NCBI RefSeq assembly: GCF_028622875.1
Contig: NZ_CP117709.1
Coordinates: 558,001-622,000 of the forward strand
Reading direction: 5' to 3'
Source: Streptomyces sp. MMBL 11-1
GTDB taxonomy: Bacteria > Actinomycetota > Actinomycetes > Streptomycetales > Streptomycetaceae
DNA: 64,000 nucleotides
Shown: one piece after another, positions 24,492-34,838 of the stretch
Layout of the letters: each line of letters begins with the position of its first letter
Numbering within the stretch: the first letter of the stretch is position 1
Translations under genes and position numbers: made by a program
Notes under the pieces: model-generated
The model's database searches: none
Told to the model about the DNA's origin: nothing
What the model saw: the letters and a program-made list of their open reading frames with translations, nothing else

Positions 24492-25574
24492 ATGAACCCG
24501 TCTTCGCCCTCTTTCGCCGGAGGCCCTCCGGTCTGCCTCCCCGACCCGGCAGCCGGAGAGCGCTGGACCTTCGGCTTCGCCGGGGGGCTCACGGCGGAAG
24601 TGCACACCCACGGCGCCCGTATCCACGGACTGTGGGTGCCGGACCGGCACGGCCGTACGGCCGATGTGGTCCTCGCGCCGCGCGAACCGCGCGAGTCGGC
24701 CGCCGCCGCCCGGTACTTCGGCGCCACGGTGGGTCGCTACGCCAACCGCATCGCCCACGGCCGGTTCACCCTGAACGGCGTCCCGTACCAGCTGACCACG
24801 CAGGAGAACGGCCACTGCCTCCACGGCGGAACCGACGGGTTCGACACCCGGATCTGGGAAGCCGAGAGCGTGCACACCCCGGAGCGGACCGGGGTGCTCC
24901 TGCGCCTCCGGAGCCGCGACGGCGATCAGGGCTTCCCCGGAAACCTGGACGTCACCGTCAGCTGTCTCATCGGCCGGGACAACGAACTCGCCCTCACCTA
25001 CGCGGCGGTCACCGACGCGGCCACGCCGGTCAACCTGACCAACCACGGCTACTTCAACCTCGAAGGCGAGGGTGCCGGTGACATCCTCGATCACGAGCTG
25101 GCCGTCGACGCCTCCCACTACACCCCGGTCGACGGAGATCTCCTGCCGAACGGGGAGCATCTCCCCGTCCCCGGCACCGCGTTCGATCTCCGCCGGCCGC
25201 TCAAGCTCTCCGAGGCACTGGCCCACGCCGGGCTTAGGCCCATGGCCGCGGGCGGGGGGTACGACCACAACTTCGTCCTGACCCCGGACGGCGACGGCAC
25301 GCTGCGCCGGGCGGCCGTCCTCCACGCGCCGGCCACGGGCCGGTGCATGGAGGTGTTCACCACCGAGCCCGGCCTGCAGGTCTACACGGCCGGGCAGTTC
25401 GACGGAACGGTGGTCGGCAAGAGCGGCGCGTCCTACCGGGCGGGTGCCGGTATCGCGTTGGAGACCCAGCACTTCCCCGACTCCCCGAACCGCCCCGGCG
25501 ACCCGTCCACGGTGCTCCGGCCCGGCGATGAGTACCGGTCGACGACGGTCCTGCGTTTCGGCATCCGCGGCTGA
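24492..25574 (+). CDS. galM: Aldose 1-epimerase (mutarotase)
   Basis: A 360-residue galactose-mutarotase-like enzyme that interconverts alpha and beta anomers of aldoses. The signatures are GATVGRYANRIAHGRF, ENGHCLHGGTDGFD, the catalytic base region VNLTNHGYFNL (His), GGGYDHNF and ALETQHFPDSPNRP (catalytic Glu). The ATG at 24492 has AAGGAG 8 bases upstream. The LacI-type operator upstream puts it in the arabinose regulon, where it would speed conversion of arabinose released in one anomeric form to that used by the isomerase. It converges with the importer operon, and a long hairpin lies between. Confidence 0.92.
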   Translation: MNPSSPSFAGGPPVCLPDPAAGERWTFGFAGGLTAEVHTHGARIHGLWVPDRHGRTADVVLAPREPRESAAAARYFGATVGRYANRIAHGRFTLNGVPYQLTTQENGHCLHGGTDGFDTRIWEAESVHTPERTGVLLRLRSRDGDQGFPGNLDVTVSCLIGRDNELALTYAAVTDAATPVNLTNHGYFNLEGEGAGDILDHELAVDASHYTPVDGDLLPNGEHLPVPGTAFDLRRPLKLSEALAHAGLRPMAAGGGYDHNFVLTPDGDGTLRRAAVLHAPATGRCMEVFTTEPGLQVYTAGQFDGTVVGKSGASYRAGAGIALETQHFPDSPNRPGDPSTVLRPGDEYRSTTVLRFGIRG

Positions 25575-25590
25575 CCGCGCGGGTACCTGC

Positions 25591-25640
25591 CGAGGTGGCT
25601 GTGCCCGCCGGTGACAGGACCGGCGGGCACAGCCACCTCG
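25591..25640. terminator. 22-bp perfect hairpin, bidirectional terminator
   Basis: CGAGGTGGCTGTGCCCGCCG with the next two bases (25591-25612) pairs perfectly with 25619-25640 around a 6-base loop. It sits between the convergent epimerase and permease genes and can end transcription from both sides. Confidence 0.85.
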
Positions 25641-25649
25641 GGGGTGGCT

Positions 25650-26897
25650 TCAGACGCCCGCTCTGCGCCTGTTCCACACGTCGAATCCGACCGCCGCCAG
25701 CAGCACGAGGCCCTTGATGACCTGCTGCCAGTCGGTGCCCACCCCGACCAGGTTCATGCCGTTGTTGAGCACGCCGAGGACCAGGCCGCCGATGATGGCG
25801 CCGGCCACGGTCCCCACGCCGCCGCTCATCGAAGCCCCGCCGATGAACGCGGCGGCGATGGCCTCCAGTTCGAAGTTGACTCCCGCCTTGGGCGAGGCCG
25901 CGTTGAAGCGGGCCGCGAACACGAGTCCGGCGAGCGCCGCGAGCATCCCCATGTTGAGGAACACCGCGAAGGTCACCTTCTTGTCCTTGACCCCGGACAG
26001 CTTCGCGGCGGGCAGGTTCCCGCCCACCGCGTACACGTGGCGGCCGATCACCGCGTTGCGCATCACGTAGCCGAAGCCGACCAGCAGCACGGCCAGGATC
26101 AGCAGCACGACAGGAGCGCCCTTGTAGCTGGCGAGCAGCAGGGTCGTGACCAGTACGGCGGCGACCATGGCCGTCACCTTCAGCGCGAAGAGGCTGGTGG
26201 GGAGCGACTCCCGTGCGAATTCCCGCCGGCGTCGCCGGTCCCGCACCTCCTGGAACACGACGAAGGCGATCAGCCCCAGGCCGAGGAGGAGGGTCAGGTT
26301 GTGGTAGTTGGTCTGCGGCCCCGCTTCCGGCAGGAAACCGTTGGCGATCTTCTGCAGTCCCTCCGGGAAGGGGCCGAGTGTCTGGCCCTGGAGGAAGATC
26401 TCCGTGAGACCCCGGAACAGGAGCATGCCGGCGAGCGTCACGATGAACGACGGTATGCCCACGTACGCGATGAAGAACCCTTGGAGCGCACCCGCGACGG
26501 CCCCCAGTAGGAGTGCGAGGACCACCGCGACGGGCCAGGAGAGCTGGTGCTCGACCATGAGCACCGCCCCCACGCCGCCGACCAGGGCCATCAGCGAGCC
26601 CACCGACAGGTCGATGTGCCCGGAGATGATGACCATCATCATGCCGATGGCCAGGATGAGGATGTAGCTGTTCTGCAGCACCAGGTTGGAGACGTTGCGC
26701 GGCAGCAGGAGGTCTCCCCCCGTCCAGACCTGGAACAGAAGCACGATCAGGCCGAGCGCGAGGAGCATGCCGTACTGGCGCATGTTGCGCCGGACGCCGT
26801 CCAGCAGCAGACGGGCCACCTGCACCCCGCCGGGCCGGGCAGCGCCGTCCCCCGGGGGCGCCGGAGCGGTCGGTTTCGTGGTGGCGGGGGTGCTCAT
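25650..26897 (-). CDS. Sugar ABC importer permease, MmsB/XylH type
   Basis: A 415-residue permease of the ribose/xylose/arabinose class (BPD_transp_2). Characteristic segments are [38 protein letters not shown] and [20 protein letters not shown] long insert ([15 protein letters not shown]...QTNYHNLT) and about 10 membrane spans fit the XylH/MmsB subgroup. The ATG at 26897 overlaps the ATPase stop by 4 bases. It forms the pore of a sugar importer with the next two genes upstream. Confidence 0.9.
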   Translation of the reverse strand: MSTPATTKPTAPAPPGDGAARPGGVQVARLLLDGVRRNMRQYGMLLALGLIVLLFQVWTGGDLLLPRNVSNLVLQNSYILILAIGMMMVIISGHIDLSVGSLMALVGGVGAVLMVEHQLSWPVAVVLALLLGAVAGALQGFFIAYVGIPSFIVTLAGMLLFRGLTEIFLQGQTLGPFPEGLQKIANGFLPEAGPQTNYHNLTLLLGLGLIAFVVFQEVRDRRRRREFARESLPTSLFALKVTAMVAAVLVTTLLLASYKGAPVVLLILAVLLVGFGYVMRNAVIGRHVYAVGGNLPAAKLSGVKDKKVTFAVFLNMGMLAALAGLVFAARFNAASPKAGVNFELEAIAAAFIGGASMSGGVGTVAGAIIGGLVLGVLNNGMNLVGVGTDWQQVIKGLVLLAAVGFDVWNRRRAGV

Positions 26898-28531
26898 TCC
26901 TGATGTCCTTCGTTGGGGGCGGCGGTGCCCGCGCCGACTGCCGACGGTGCGGGGGTGTCCTGCGTCATGTGCCGCATCAGCACTTCCTGGGTGGCGTCCT
27001 CGCGGGTGACTTCTCCGGTCAGCCGGCCGGCGGCCATGGTGTAGACCCGGTCGCACATGCCGAGCAGTTCGGGCAGCTCGGAGGAGATGAGGAGGATGGC
27101 CTTGCCCTCGGCGGCGAGCCGGTCGATCACGGTGTAGATCTCGAACTTGGCCCCCACGTCGACGCCTCGGGTGGGCTCGTCGAGGATGAGGACGTCGGGG
27201 CCGGCAAGGATCCACTTGCTGAGAACGACCTTCTGCTGGTTGCCGCCGGAGAGCCGGCCAACCGGTTCGAGGACGTTCGGGGCCTTGATGCCCATGGTCC
27301 GCCGGTACCGTTCGGCGACTCCGTGCTCCTCGTGGGCGTCGACGACGCCCCGTCGGGCGAGCGTTCGGAGAGACGCGAGCGAGATGTTCCGGCTCACGGA
27401 GTCCTCCAGGTTGAGGCCGTAGTGCTTCCGGTCCTCGGTGACGTACGCGATGCCGTTGGCAACCGCCTCCGGCACCGTGCGGGTGCGCACCGCTCGGCCG
27501 TCCTTGAGAACGGTCCCCTGCTCGTAGCGGCCGTAGGAGCGGCCGAAGACGCTCATCGCGAGCTCCGTCCGGCCGGCGCCCATGAGTCCCGCGACGCCGA
27601 CGATCTCGCCTCGGCGGACCTGGAGCGAGACCCGGTCGACGACCTTGCGGCCGTGGTCCAGGGGGTGGCGTACGGTCCAGTCCCGGATCTCCAGGACCGG
27701 GGCGCCGTCGGCCGGGCCCTCGTACGGGGTGCGGTCGGGGAAACGGCTGTCCAGGCTCCGCCCCACCATGCCGCGGATGATGCGGTCCTCGGTGGTGGCC
27801 GGGTCTCTGACGTCCAAGGTCTCGATGGAGCGTCCGTCGCGCAGGACGGTGACGGAGTCGGCGATCTGCGCGATCTCGTTGAGCTTGTGCGAAATGATGA
27901 TGGAGGTGATGCCCTGGTCCTTCAGTTCCCGCATCAGCCGCAGCAGTTTCGCGCTGTCCTCGTCGTTGAGGGCGGCGGTGGGTTCGTCCAGGATCAGCAG
28001 CCGGACGTCCTTCGCGAGCGCCTTCGCGATCTCCACGAGCTGCTGCTTGCCGACGCCGATGTCGGCCACCCGGGTCTCTGGGTGCTCGTCGAGACCGACG
28101 CGTCGCAGCAGCTCGGCGGCGCGCCTGAGCGCTTCGCGCCAGTCGATGATCCCGCGTCGAGACGGCTCGTTGCCGAGGAAGATGTTCTCGGCGATGGACA
28201 GATAGGGGACGAGCGCGAGTTCCTGATGGATGATGACGATGCCGTGCCGCTCACTGGCCCTGATGTCCTTGAAGCGGCACGGTTCGCCCTCGAAGAGGAC
28301 CTCGCCCTCGTAGGTCCCGTGCGGATGCACTCCGGACAGGACCTTCATCAGCGTCGACTTGCCGGCACCGTTCTCCCCGCACAGAGCGTGAACCTCGCCG
28401 CGCTTCACGGACAGGGTCACTTCCGACAGGGCTCTGACGCCGGGGAAGGTCTTGACGATGGCCCGCATCTCCAGCACGGGACCGCCGGCCGGAGGCCGGT
28501 GCGAGGGCGGTGCGTAGGCGCCGGAGCTCAA
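26894..28531 (-). CDS. Sugar ABC importer ATPase, MmsA/XylG type (double domain)
   Basis: A 545-residue ATPase with two ABC domains, as is normal for pentose importers. Domain 1: Walker [10 protein letters not shown], Walker [12 protein letters not shown]. Domain 2: degenerate Walker [10 protein letters not shown] (Arg replaces Lys, as expected), signature LSGGNQQK, Walker [15 protein letters not shown]. The start is a TTG at 28531 with AGGAG 6 bases upstream, overlapping the binding-protein stop (TTGA). The rare start codon probably lowers ATPase yield relative to the binding protein. Confidence 0.9.
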   Translation of the reverse strand: MSSGAYAPPSHRPPAGGPVLEMRAIVKTFPGVRALSEVTLSVKRGEVHALCGENGAGKSTLMKVLSGVHPHGTYEGEVLFEGEPCRFKDIRASERHGIVIIHQELALVPYLSIAENIFLGNEPSRRGIIDWREALRRAAELLRRVGLDEHPETRVADIGVGKQQLVEIAKALAKDVRLLILDEPTAALNDEDSAKLLRLMRELKDQGITSIIISHKLNEIAQIADSVTVLRDGRSIETLDVRDPATTEDRIIRGMVGRSLDSRFPDRTPYEGPADGAPVLEIRDWTVRHPLDHGRKVVDRVSLQVRRGEIVGVAGLMGAGRTELAMSVFGRSYGRYEQGTVLKDGRAVRTRTVPEAVANGIAYVTEDRKHYGLNLEDSVSRNISLASLRTLARRGVVDAHEEHGVAERYRRTMGIKAPNVLEPVGRLSGGNQQKVVLSKWILAGPDVLILDEPTRGVDVGAKFEIYTVIDRLAAEGKAILLISSELPELLGMCDRVYTMAAGRLTGEVTREDATQEVLMRHMTQDTPAPSAVGAGTAAPNEGHQE

Positions 28532-29637
28532 CGGAGCTCCTCGGCCTTGATGTAGCCGGAGTCGACCAGAACCTTCCGGTAGTTCGCCTTGTCGACGCTG
28601 ACCGGGTCGAGCAGGTAGGCCGGAACCACCTTCTTGCCGTTGTCGTAGGTGCTGTCGTCATTGATCTCGGGCTTCTTGCCGTCGAGGACGGCGGTCACCA
28701 TGTCCGCGGCGACCTTCGCCAGTGCGCGGGTGTCCTTGTAGACGGTCTGGGTCTGCTGGTTCGCGATGATCGACTTCACGGAGGCGACCTCGGCGTCCTG
28801 GCCGGTGACGATCGGCAACGGCTTGGCCGGACTTCCGTAGTCGTCGGATTTCAGGGCGGACAGGATGCCGATCGAGATGCCGTCGTAAGGGGACAGCACC
28901 GCGTCGATCCGGGCCGTGGCATAGGAGGAGGTCAAAAGGTCGTCCATGCGCTTCTGCGCCGTTCCGCCGTCCCAGCGCAGCGTGGTGACCTGGGGGAGCC
29001 GGGTCTGCTGGGAACGTACGACAAGCTGCTTCTTGTCGAGGTAGGGCTTCAGCACCTCCATGGCGCCGTTGAAGAAGTACTTGGTGTTGTTGTCGTCGTT
29101 GGAGCCGGCGAACAGCTCGATGTTGAAGGGGCCCTTCTTCGAGCCGTCCTTCAGGCCCAGCTTCTCGACGATGTAGGTGGCTTGGAGCTTGCCGACCTTC
29201 TCGTTGTCGAAGGAGGCGTAGTAGGCGACATGCGGGGACCCCAGGATGAGCCGGTCGTAGGAGATCACCGGGATACGGGCGTCCGCCGCCTGCTGCAGAA
29301 CATTGGAGAGCGCCTCACCGTTGATGGCCGCCACCACCAGAGCGTCGACGCCCTGAGTGATCATGTTCTCGATCTGGGCCACCTGCTGGTCGGGGTCGTC
29401 CTCCCCGTACTGCAGGTTGGTGAGATAGCCGCTCTTCTTCAGGCCCGCGGTCATGTTGGCGCCGTCCGCGATCCACCTTTCGGAGGACTTGGTGGGCATG
29501 GAGATCCCGATGGTGAGGTCCTTCTCGCCCTTCGACTCCTGACTTCCTCCCTCGCTGTTCTGCCCGCAGGCCGTGAGGAGCAGGGCGCAGCTGGTGGTCG
29601 CGGCGAGGAGGAGGGATGCGGCTCGGAAGTTCGTCAT
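28528..29637 (-). CDS. ChvE/XylF-type sugar-binding lipoprotein
   Basis: A 369-residue periplasmic-binding-type lipoprotein (Peripla_BP_4). The signal peptide ends in LLLTACGQN. It has [40 protein letters not shown] and the long [20 protein letters not shown] segment found in ChvE/multiple-sugar and xylose-binding proteins. ChvE-like proteins bind arabinose, galactose and related aldoses. The ATG at 29637 has AGG 8 bases upstream; an ATG six bases earlier (29643) is also possible. A LacI-type operator lies 132 bases upstream. Ligand: most likely L-arabinose, from context. Confidence 0.9.
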   Translation of the reverse strand: MTNFRAASLLLAATTSCALLLTACGQNSEGGSQESKGEKDLTIGISMPTKSSERWIADGANMTAGLKKSGYLTNLQYGEDDPDQQVAQIENMITQGVDALVVAAINGEALSNVLQQAADARIPVISYDRLILGSPHVAYYASFDNEKVGKLQATYIVEKLGLKDGSKKGPFNIELFAGSNDDNNTKYFFNGAMEVLKPYLDKKQLVVRSQQTRLPQVTTLRWDGGTAQKRMDDLLTSSYATARIDAVLSPYDGISIGILSALKSDDYGSPAKPLPIVTGQDAEVASVKSIIANQQTQTVYKDTRALAKVAADMVTAVLDGKKPEINDDSTYDNGKKVVPAYLLDPVSVDKANYRKVLVDSGYIKAEELR

Positions 29638-29768
29638 GGGCATTACCTGGCAATCTCGTCGTTGAGGGTGTTTCTGTCCCGAAGGGCTTCGGCGGCAGCA
29701 CGTGTCCTCGCACCACCGGGGCGTCGTCGCGGAGGCCGTCGGGGGCGACAGCCTCGGTCGAGCTCGAT

Positions 29769-29782
29769 TGTTAGCGCTCGCA
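29769..29782. promoter_or_regulatory. LacI-family operator upstream of ChvE-type importer
   Basis: TGTTAGCGCTCGCA matches the TGTTAnCGnTAACA-like site in its left half, with two or three changes on the right. It lies upstream of the importer operon. Confidence 0.6.
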
Positions 29783-31009
29783 TCATCACAGGACAAGAGG
29801 GACCAGGCTTTTTCTCGCGGCGATGCGCGGCTGCCGGAGCGAAGAAGGGGGCGAAAGGGGGGCATCCCGCAAAGACGGCCCCCGACACCGCGGGCGACGG
29901 GTCGCCGGAAGGCGCCTGCCGTGCGGCGCATCCGCCTCGGACCGCCTTCGCCGATCACGCGTCGGCGACATGCGCGGCGAAGTCGCCCTGCGACCTCGCC
30001 GCGCCGCCGCGCCGCGCCGCCGGGCCGCCGAACTACCGGGCTACCGGGCCGCCGGGCCGCCGGGCCGCCACAGTCAGGCAGCGGGGGCGACCGGTCGGCC
30101 GACGGGCCCCCTTGAAGGGCCGGGCGGGCCGGCCTGGCCCCTCGACGAGCGCTGCGACCTCGGCGTCACGGCACGCCGGCGGCGCGAACGCACAGCCTCG
30201 CCGACCGGGTTGCGTTCCCGGCATCCCGACGGACAGGCGCTCGGCGGCACCGGCCGACCGGCCGACTCGCGGCGGCCCCCTCGCGGCGTCGCGGAGGCCG
30301 CCGCCGACCGCCGCCATCCGCAGCTTTCCCTGACGAGCAGCTCCCGCCAGCTGCCACCGACGACGAGCGGCCGGCGTCCGCGCGGCCCCGAAAGACGCCT
30401 CAGCTCCGCCGCGGAACCGGGAGCTCCACCCCTCCCCCTCCCGCACGCAAGCCAGGCGACGCAGGCCCGGCCCGCCGGCCTGGCCCGGCACGCCCTCTCC
30501 CGTCGGCGACGGGCGGAAGACGGACGGGGACGACAGCGGATCGTCGCCGCGAGGAGGCGAGCGAGAGCCCAGGAAGGCTCCCGGGACGCACCACACCGGC
30601 GCCGACGGTACGGAAGCGCCCCAGGCCGTGACCTCGGCGGGCGAACGCGGCGCGCCCGCCCTCGTGTCGGCCGGCCGGACAGGCACCGGTGACGCGGCGC
30701 CGGAGCAAGAACACGATGAGCCGCTCACGAAGCCACCGACACGCACACGGCCCTGCCGCCCGACCGGCACCCGCACGCGCTCGTCATCACACCACCCGAG
30801 AGTCGCCGCACCCTCGGAGGCCGGCCAAAGGTACGGCAACCCTTGCCGAAACCGGCTGTGAGCGCTAACAATCGGAAAGGCCACGGTACTGTGGCGCCGA
30901 CTGCTGCTGATGCTGTTCACGCTGGGCACGAGCATGGGCATGGGCATGGGCATCAAACGGGTCACGGCACCGGCAGGCACGGCGAGAGTGAGGCCGCCCT
31001 GCGCCGGGT
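29783..31009. other. 1.2-kb region without a supportable gene
   Basis: Both strands show long open frames here, but all are rich in Arg, Pro, Ala and Gly and match no recognised protein. Notable contents are a GGGCCGCC-type simple repeat near 30020-30065, a GGGCAT hexamer repeat near 30931-30950, and a LacI-type operator at 30857. The stretch looks like decayed or non-coding DNA next to the Tn3 relic. Confidence 0.5.
30857..30870. promoter_or_regulatory. Orphan LacI-family operator
   Basis: TGTGAGCGCTAACA is a strong match to the arabinose-region operator. A TACTGT -10-like hexamer follows 14 bases later on the plus strand, but the next plus-strand sequence is a broken Tn3 transposase. The site may have lost its gene. 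Confidence 0.6.
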
Positions 31010-31400
31010 CCGGCACCTGTCCGTCCACCGGGCCACCCTGCGCGCTGCGCTGGTACGGCTGGTCAACGCCACCCGCGCCGCCCGCGATCAGGCGTGGTGG
31101 GGTAAGGGCACCGCCTGCGCGCGAGCGACTCCGAGAAGTTCGGCTCCTGGTCCTCGAACTTCATGACGGAGGGGCGCCAGCGGTGCCGCGGCCCCGGCGT
31201 AAGGATCTACTGGCACGTCGAGAGGAATCGCTGTGCGTCTACAGCCGCCTCACGTCCTGTTCGGCAACCGAGGTCGCCGCGATGATCGAGGGCGTGCTGC
31301 GGCACTGCACGGACGTGGACCTCGACCGGCGGTACACCGGCACGCACGGCGCCTCCGTCGTCGAGCTCTCGTCGGGCCAGATCATCGGCCGGGTTACCGG
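31010..31400 (+). pseudogene. Relic of a Tn3-family transposase
   Basis: Three reading frames together spell part of a Tn3-family transposase catalytic domain. Frame 1 gives LRAALVRLVNATRAARDQAW and GKGTACA. After one extra base near 31120, frame 2 gives [17 protein letters not shown] and [10 protein letters not shown]. After another shift near 31215, frame 3 gives [26 protein letters not shown] and YTGTHGASVVE. Intact transposases are about 1000 residues; only ~130 residues survive, and both ends are missing. The element is dead. Its inverted repeats were not found. Confidence 0.8.
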
Positions 31401-31449
31401 TGCCGGTGATCTGGCCCGCCCTCAAGGAGCATCGGTGCGGGGGTGCCGC

Positions 31450-33312
31450 TCAGAAGCCGTGATGGACGATCCCGGCCTTGGTGACGGCGCCGTGCTCCAT
31501 GCCCTGGGCCTTGAGGATGTCCGCGTACTCACCGTTGGTGATCAGCTTGTCGAGGGCCTTCATGAGCGCGGCGCGCAGGGCAATGTCCGAGCTGTCCACG
31601 GCCATGCCCAGCGGGATGTCATCGGTCAGGTCGGCTTTCGTCAGGTGGAGTTCGCCGTCGGAGTTTCGTGCTCGCCTGACGGCGAACGGAAGCTCCGTGA
31701 TGTACCCGTGCAGTGTGTCCGTGCGGCGAGCCGCGTCGATCGATTGTGCTCCGCACAGCTCGGTGGACGTCTTCCTGACCGCCTCCTCGACGAAGCCGTG
31801 GTTCAGGAGTGAGAAGTTCTTGCCACAGAGGTCTTCCTTCGACCGGATGTCCTGAACGGTCTCCCACGGGGCAACGACGGCGTACCCGACGTCGAAGTAG
31901 TGGATGAGGGCCATGTCCTGCTCCTCCCCGCGGTCGAAGTCGTCCGGGCCGCCCGGCATAGCCAGGTCGAAGGTTTCCGCGGGCTCCTCCCGGTTCAGGA
32001 GGCCGTTGATCATGTCGCTGGGGCTCCCGATGGTGAAGAGTTCCACCTTCAGGCCGAGTTGATCGCCGAGTGCGCGGGCCAGACCGGGGCCGACGATGGG
32101 GGTGTCGCCGTCGGACGGGGGTACGGTGCCGTCGTTCACCGCGACCTTGAGGGTCCCCGGTTCCCAGAGGCCGAGTTTGTTCGTCCGGGCGCTGCTGCGG
32201 CTCGGGTTCGCCGACCCTTCCCCGTCGTCGGACGGACCATTGACGAGGTGGACCGTCGTCGCCGTCAGCGCCACCGCCAGTGCCGCCGCCCCGACGGTCA
32301 GCCAGGTCTGCCGACGCCGGAGCGAGGGGTGGGGCAAGGAAGAGGGCGGCGCGGAGGACGGGGTGTCAGGTTCGGCCGCCGGGACGGTGGTCCTGGCGGT
32401 CGGGGCGGGCGGGCCGGCCTTCGGGAGCCGCACGGTCGGTTCCGTGCCCTCCGCGACGGCGGCCAGCATCGCGTCGAGCCGCTCGGCCGAGGGCCGTTGC
32501 GCCGGATCGACAACGAGGAGTTCCGTCAGCACGGGGGCCAGAGCCCCGGCCCGGACAGGCGGTGGCACCTCGCCGTCGAGGACGGCCGCCATGGTGGCCA
32601 GCACGGTCTGCCGTCGCATGGGGCTATGGCCCTCGATGCAGACGTACAACATGATGCCCAGCGACCAGAGGTCCGAGGCGGGGTCGTCGTCCTTGCCCCT
32701 GATGCGTTCGGGGGCGATGTACTCGGGCGTGCCGATGAGCTCACCCGTCGCGGTCAGCGTCACGGACGCGCCCCTGGCGAGGGCCGGGTCGGTCCGCTGG
32801 AGGGCGGCTATCCCGAAGTCGGTGAGCACCGCGTCGCCGTCCGTGCGCAGCAGCACGTTGGCGGGTTTCACGTCGCGGTGGCAGATACCGACGGCGTGTG
32901 CGGTACGTAGTGCGGCCAGCACCTGCCGGCCGATACGAGCGCCCTCCCGCGGCTCCATCCGCGTACCCTGGTCCAGGAGATCCGCCAGGCTGCCGCCCGG
33001 CACCAGCTCCATCACGAGCCAAGGGAAGGAACCCTCGGCGCCCTCCACGACATGATGGATCGTCACCACGTGCGGGTCGCTGATCCGAGCCAGTGCGCGG
33101 GCCTCACGCAGCACCCGTTCGCGCAGCACCGCAGACGCCCCGGCACCCTCGGGAGCGAGATCCGGAGCGGGTGGGGTGACCTGCTTGACGGCGACCTCGC
33201 GGTGCAGCACCAGATCACGCGCCCGCCACACGGTACCCATCCCGCCGCTGCCCAGCCGCTCCACCAACTCGAAGCGCCCGTCTATGACTTCACCGCTCCC
33301 GCCGTCGATCAT
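31450..33312 (-). CDS. Transmembrane Ser/Thr protein kinase with C-terminal solute-binding sensor domain
   Basis: A 620-residue receptor kinase. Residues ~10-275 form a Hanks-type kinase: glycine loop LGSGGMGTVW, ATP lysine in VAVKQV, catalytic HRDVKPANVLL, DFG in LTDFGIAAL, and APE in YIAPERIRG. A Pro/Thr-rich linker leads to one membrane segment (LTVGAAALAVALTATTVHLV). The outer ~230 residues (LGLWEPGTLKVAVNDGTVPP ... DLAMPGGPDDFDRGE ... FVEEAVRKTSTELCGAQSID) look like a family 3 amino-acid-type binding domain. PASTA repeats are absent. The ATG at 33312 was preferred over an upstream frame extension. It probably couples binding of an external small molecule to phosphorylation. Confidence 0.85.
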   Translation of the reverse strand: MIDGGSGEVIDGRFELVERLGSGGMGTVWRARDLVLHREVAVKQVTPPAPDLAPEGAGASAVLRERVLREARALARISDPHVVTIHHVVEGAEGSFPWLVMELVPGGSLADLLDQGTRMEPREGARIGRQVLAALRTAHAVGICHRDVKPANVLLRTDGDAVLTDFGIAALQRTDPALARGASVTLTATGELIGTPEYIAPERIRGKDDDPASDLWSLGIMLYVCIEGHSPMRRQTVLATMAAVLDGEVPPPVRAGALAPVLTELLVVDPAQRPSAERLDAMLAAVAEGTEPTVRLPKAGPPAPTARTTVPAAEPDTPSSAPPSSLPHPSLRRRQTWLTVGAAALAVALTATTVHLVNGPSDDGEGSANPSRSSARTNKLGLWEPGTLKVAVNDGTVPPSDGDTPIVGPGLARALGDQLGLKVELFTIGSPSDMINGLLNREEPAETFDLAMPGGPDDFDRGEEQDMALIHYFDVGYAVVAPWETVQDIRSKEDLCGKNFSLLNHGFVEEAVRKTSTELCGAQSIDAARRTDTLHGYITELPFAVRRARNSDGELHLTKADLTDDIPLGMAVDSSDIALRAALMKALDKLITNGEYADILKAQGMEHGAVTKAGIVHHGF

Positions 33313-33551
33313 GCGAGCAGGGTAGTGGACCCGTCCGCGCTCCCGGCACCGCATTGGCCACACGCACCGCAAGGCCTCTCGGATCGGCTTAGCAGGTGTT
33401 CTTGAAGGTGCCGTTCCGTCCAGTGGGCGGGGAGGATGCTTTGAGCAACGCTAGGAAGCGTGATCGGGGTCACCGATTCGGCTACGTATCCGGCTTGAGG
33501 GCTGTCTCGTCGTACGGGTGTACAGCTATTCACCGTGCAAGGAGCCGTAAC

Positions 33552-33978
33552 GTGACGCCTCAACCCGATCTGTCTCCCGAGCTCGACGTGCTGCCGCAGC
33601 CTCTGCTGGCGGCAGCCCAGACCGCGCGGCGCGAGTTCCTGACTGCGCTGGAGCCGCTGCGGGGTGAGCTGTTCCGGTACTGCCGTCGTCTGACCGGCAG
33701 CGTGTGGGACGCCGAGGACCTGGCCCAGGAGACGCTCGCCCGAGCGCTCACCCGGACGGCACAGTCCCACCAGCCGGTTCAGCGCCCGATGGCGTGGCTG
33801 GTGCGGATCGCGACGAACGCCTACCTCGACCAGGTCCGTCGACCGGCTCCGCTGCTCGTCGAGCCGGGCGAACGCGCCGCTGCTCCCGTCGCCGACTCCG
33901 TCGAGGTACGGGACGCGCCGGCGGAGGTGGCCACCCTGCTGGCGCCCCAGGAGCGTGCCGCCGTCGTGCTCAAGGACG
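33552..33978 (+). pseudogene. Truncated ECF-type RNA polymerase sigma factor
   Basis: A GTG start with AGGAGCC upstream opens a sigma-70 family protein. The sigma-2 domain is intact: LRGELFRYCRRLTGSVWDAE, DLAQETLARAL, then PMAWLVRIATNAYLDQVRR. The sigma-4 domain begins (LLAPQERAAVVLKDV) and then stops matching at about 33978, where the frame enters antisense sequence of the next relic and runs to a stop at 34040. The DNA-binding half that reads the -35 element is therefore missing, so the protein should be inactive as a sigma factor. Intact homologues would be about 100 residues or more longer. Confidence 0.75.
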
Positions 33979-34230
33979 TTTGCTGGAACTGCTTCTTCTC
34001 GTACTCGATCCAGTCCGCGGGGTCCTCGGAGAACATGTAGCCGTCCCGGCGGCGCCAGATGATCGGGGTGAGGTGCTCGGCAGCGCCGACATCGCGCAGA
34101 TGCCGGACCCCACGTGCGACCTGCGACTTTGTCAAACGTGCCGCGGAGACGAGCTGTCTGGTCTGGAGGTCGGCGGGGCGGGCTTCCATGAGGGAGACAC
34201 GGACCAGGTCGCCGTCATGCTCGGCGAGCG
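33979..34230 (-). pseudogene. Relic of a RacP-like helix-turn-helix protein
   Basis: On the complement, about 80 residues read LVRVSLMEARPADLQTRQLV, SAARLTKSQVARGVRHLRD, LTPIIWRRRDGYMFSEDPAD and WIEYEKKQFQQT. This pattern is that of RacP-type proteins found on Streptomyces mobile elements. The C-terminal half of about 50 or more residues is cut off exactly at the sigma-factor junction (33978/33979), and no convincing start codon is present. It points to a deletion or insertion event that joined two unrelated genes. Confidence 0.65.
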
Positions 34231-34251
34231 GCCGGGCCTGGCGGGCTGCGG

Positions 34252-34495
34252 CTACTCGCCCTTGAGGAGCTTGGCGAGCTGCTCGTCCAGGGTGAACTCG
34301 CCGTTGTCGATCGCCGCCTCCAGCCACTCGGCAGCCGCCCTCACCTTCGCGATCCCCGCGGCGGACGGTCTCCCGCTCGCCCTCGGTAAACTCCTGACCC
34401 CGAAGTCACGGAACGAGCCGGCCGAGCGTGGCGACGTACTGATGGCAGGACCCGACCAGGTCGAGGTACTCGATGGTGTGCTCGATCTTCCTCAC
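34252..34495 (-). pseudogene. Frameshifted small protein of a mobile-element type
   Basis: The complement reads VRKIEHTIEYLDLVGSCHQY, then VATLGRLVP, then in other frames QEFTEGERETVRRG and GIAKVRAAAEWLEAAIDNGE with FTLDEQLAKLLKGE to a TAG at 34252. Joined, these would make a helical protein of ~80 residues like ones next to racP in Streptomyces integrative elements (recalled, not searched). At least two frameshifts break it. It lies directly upstream of the RacP relic in the same orientation. Confidence 0.6.
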
Positions 34496-34838
34496 GGTCG
34501 GAGTGCGTTCGCGGATCGTCTCCGGGTTTGTCTCCTCGTGCTGCGGGGCCCTCCACGAGCGGCCCCGTATCGCCCATCCCGAGTGCGCCGCCCGGCTACT
34601 GGCCTGGGACGAGCTGCGCACGACGGACTGGCAGGAGACCAACTCCTCGGACACACGAACGTGCGCCTCAGCCGCAGGAAACGAGACCGGCTGGGGCCGC
34701 GTCTGGAGCGTCATGCGCATCCTCAGCGAGATCCACGGAGCCGACAACGTACGTCTCGCCGTCTGGTTCCACTGACTGGCGGCTGAGTAACCGGTTGGCC
34801 TCTGAGCATTGTAGTTGGCTGGAGTCACGTACCGACGT
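34496..34838. other. Degenerate stretch without a supportable gene
   Basis: Short frames occur on both strands, for example one on the plus strand ending SEIHGADNVRLAVWFH at 34775. None has a ribosome site and recognisable family content. It is probably more of the decayed mobile-element DNA. Confidence 0.45.

Noticed and set aside
29823..30692. A 289-codon frame and overlapping antisense frames
   Set aside because: All are Arg/Pro/Ala-rich, overlap each other, and lack recognisable motifs or ribosome sites.
34473..34775. A 100-codon plus-strand frame ending NVRLAVWFH
   Set aside because: It lies in decayed DNA, overlaps the antisense relic, and has no recognisable family or ribosome site.
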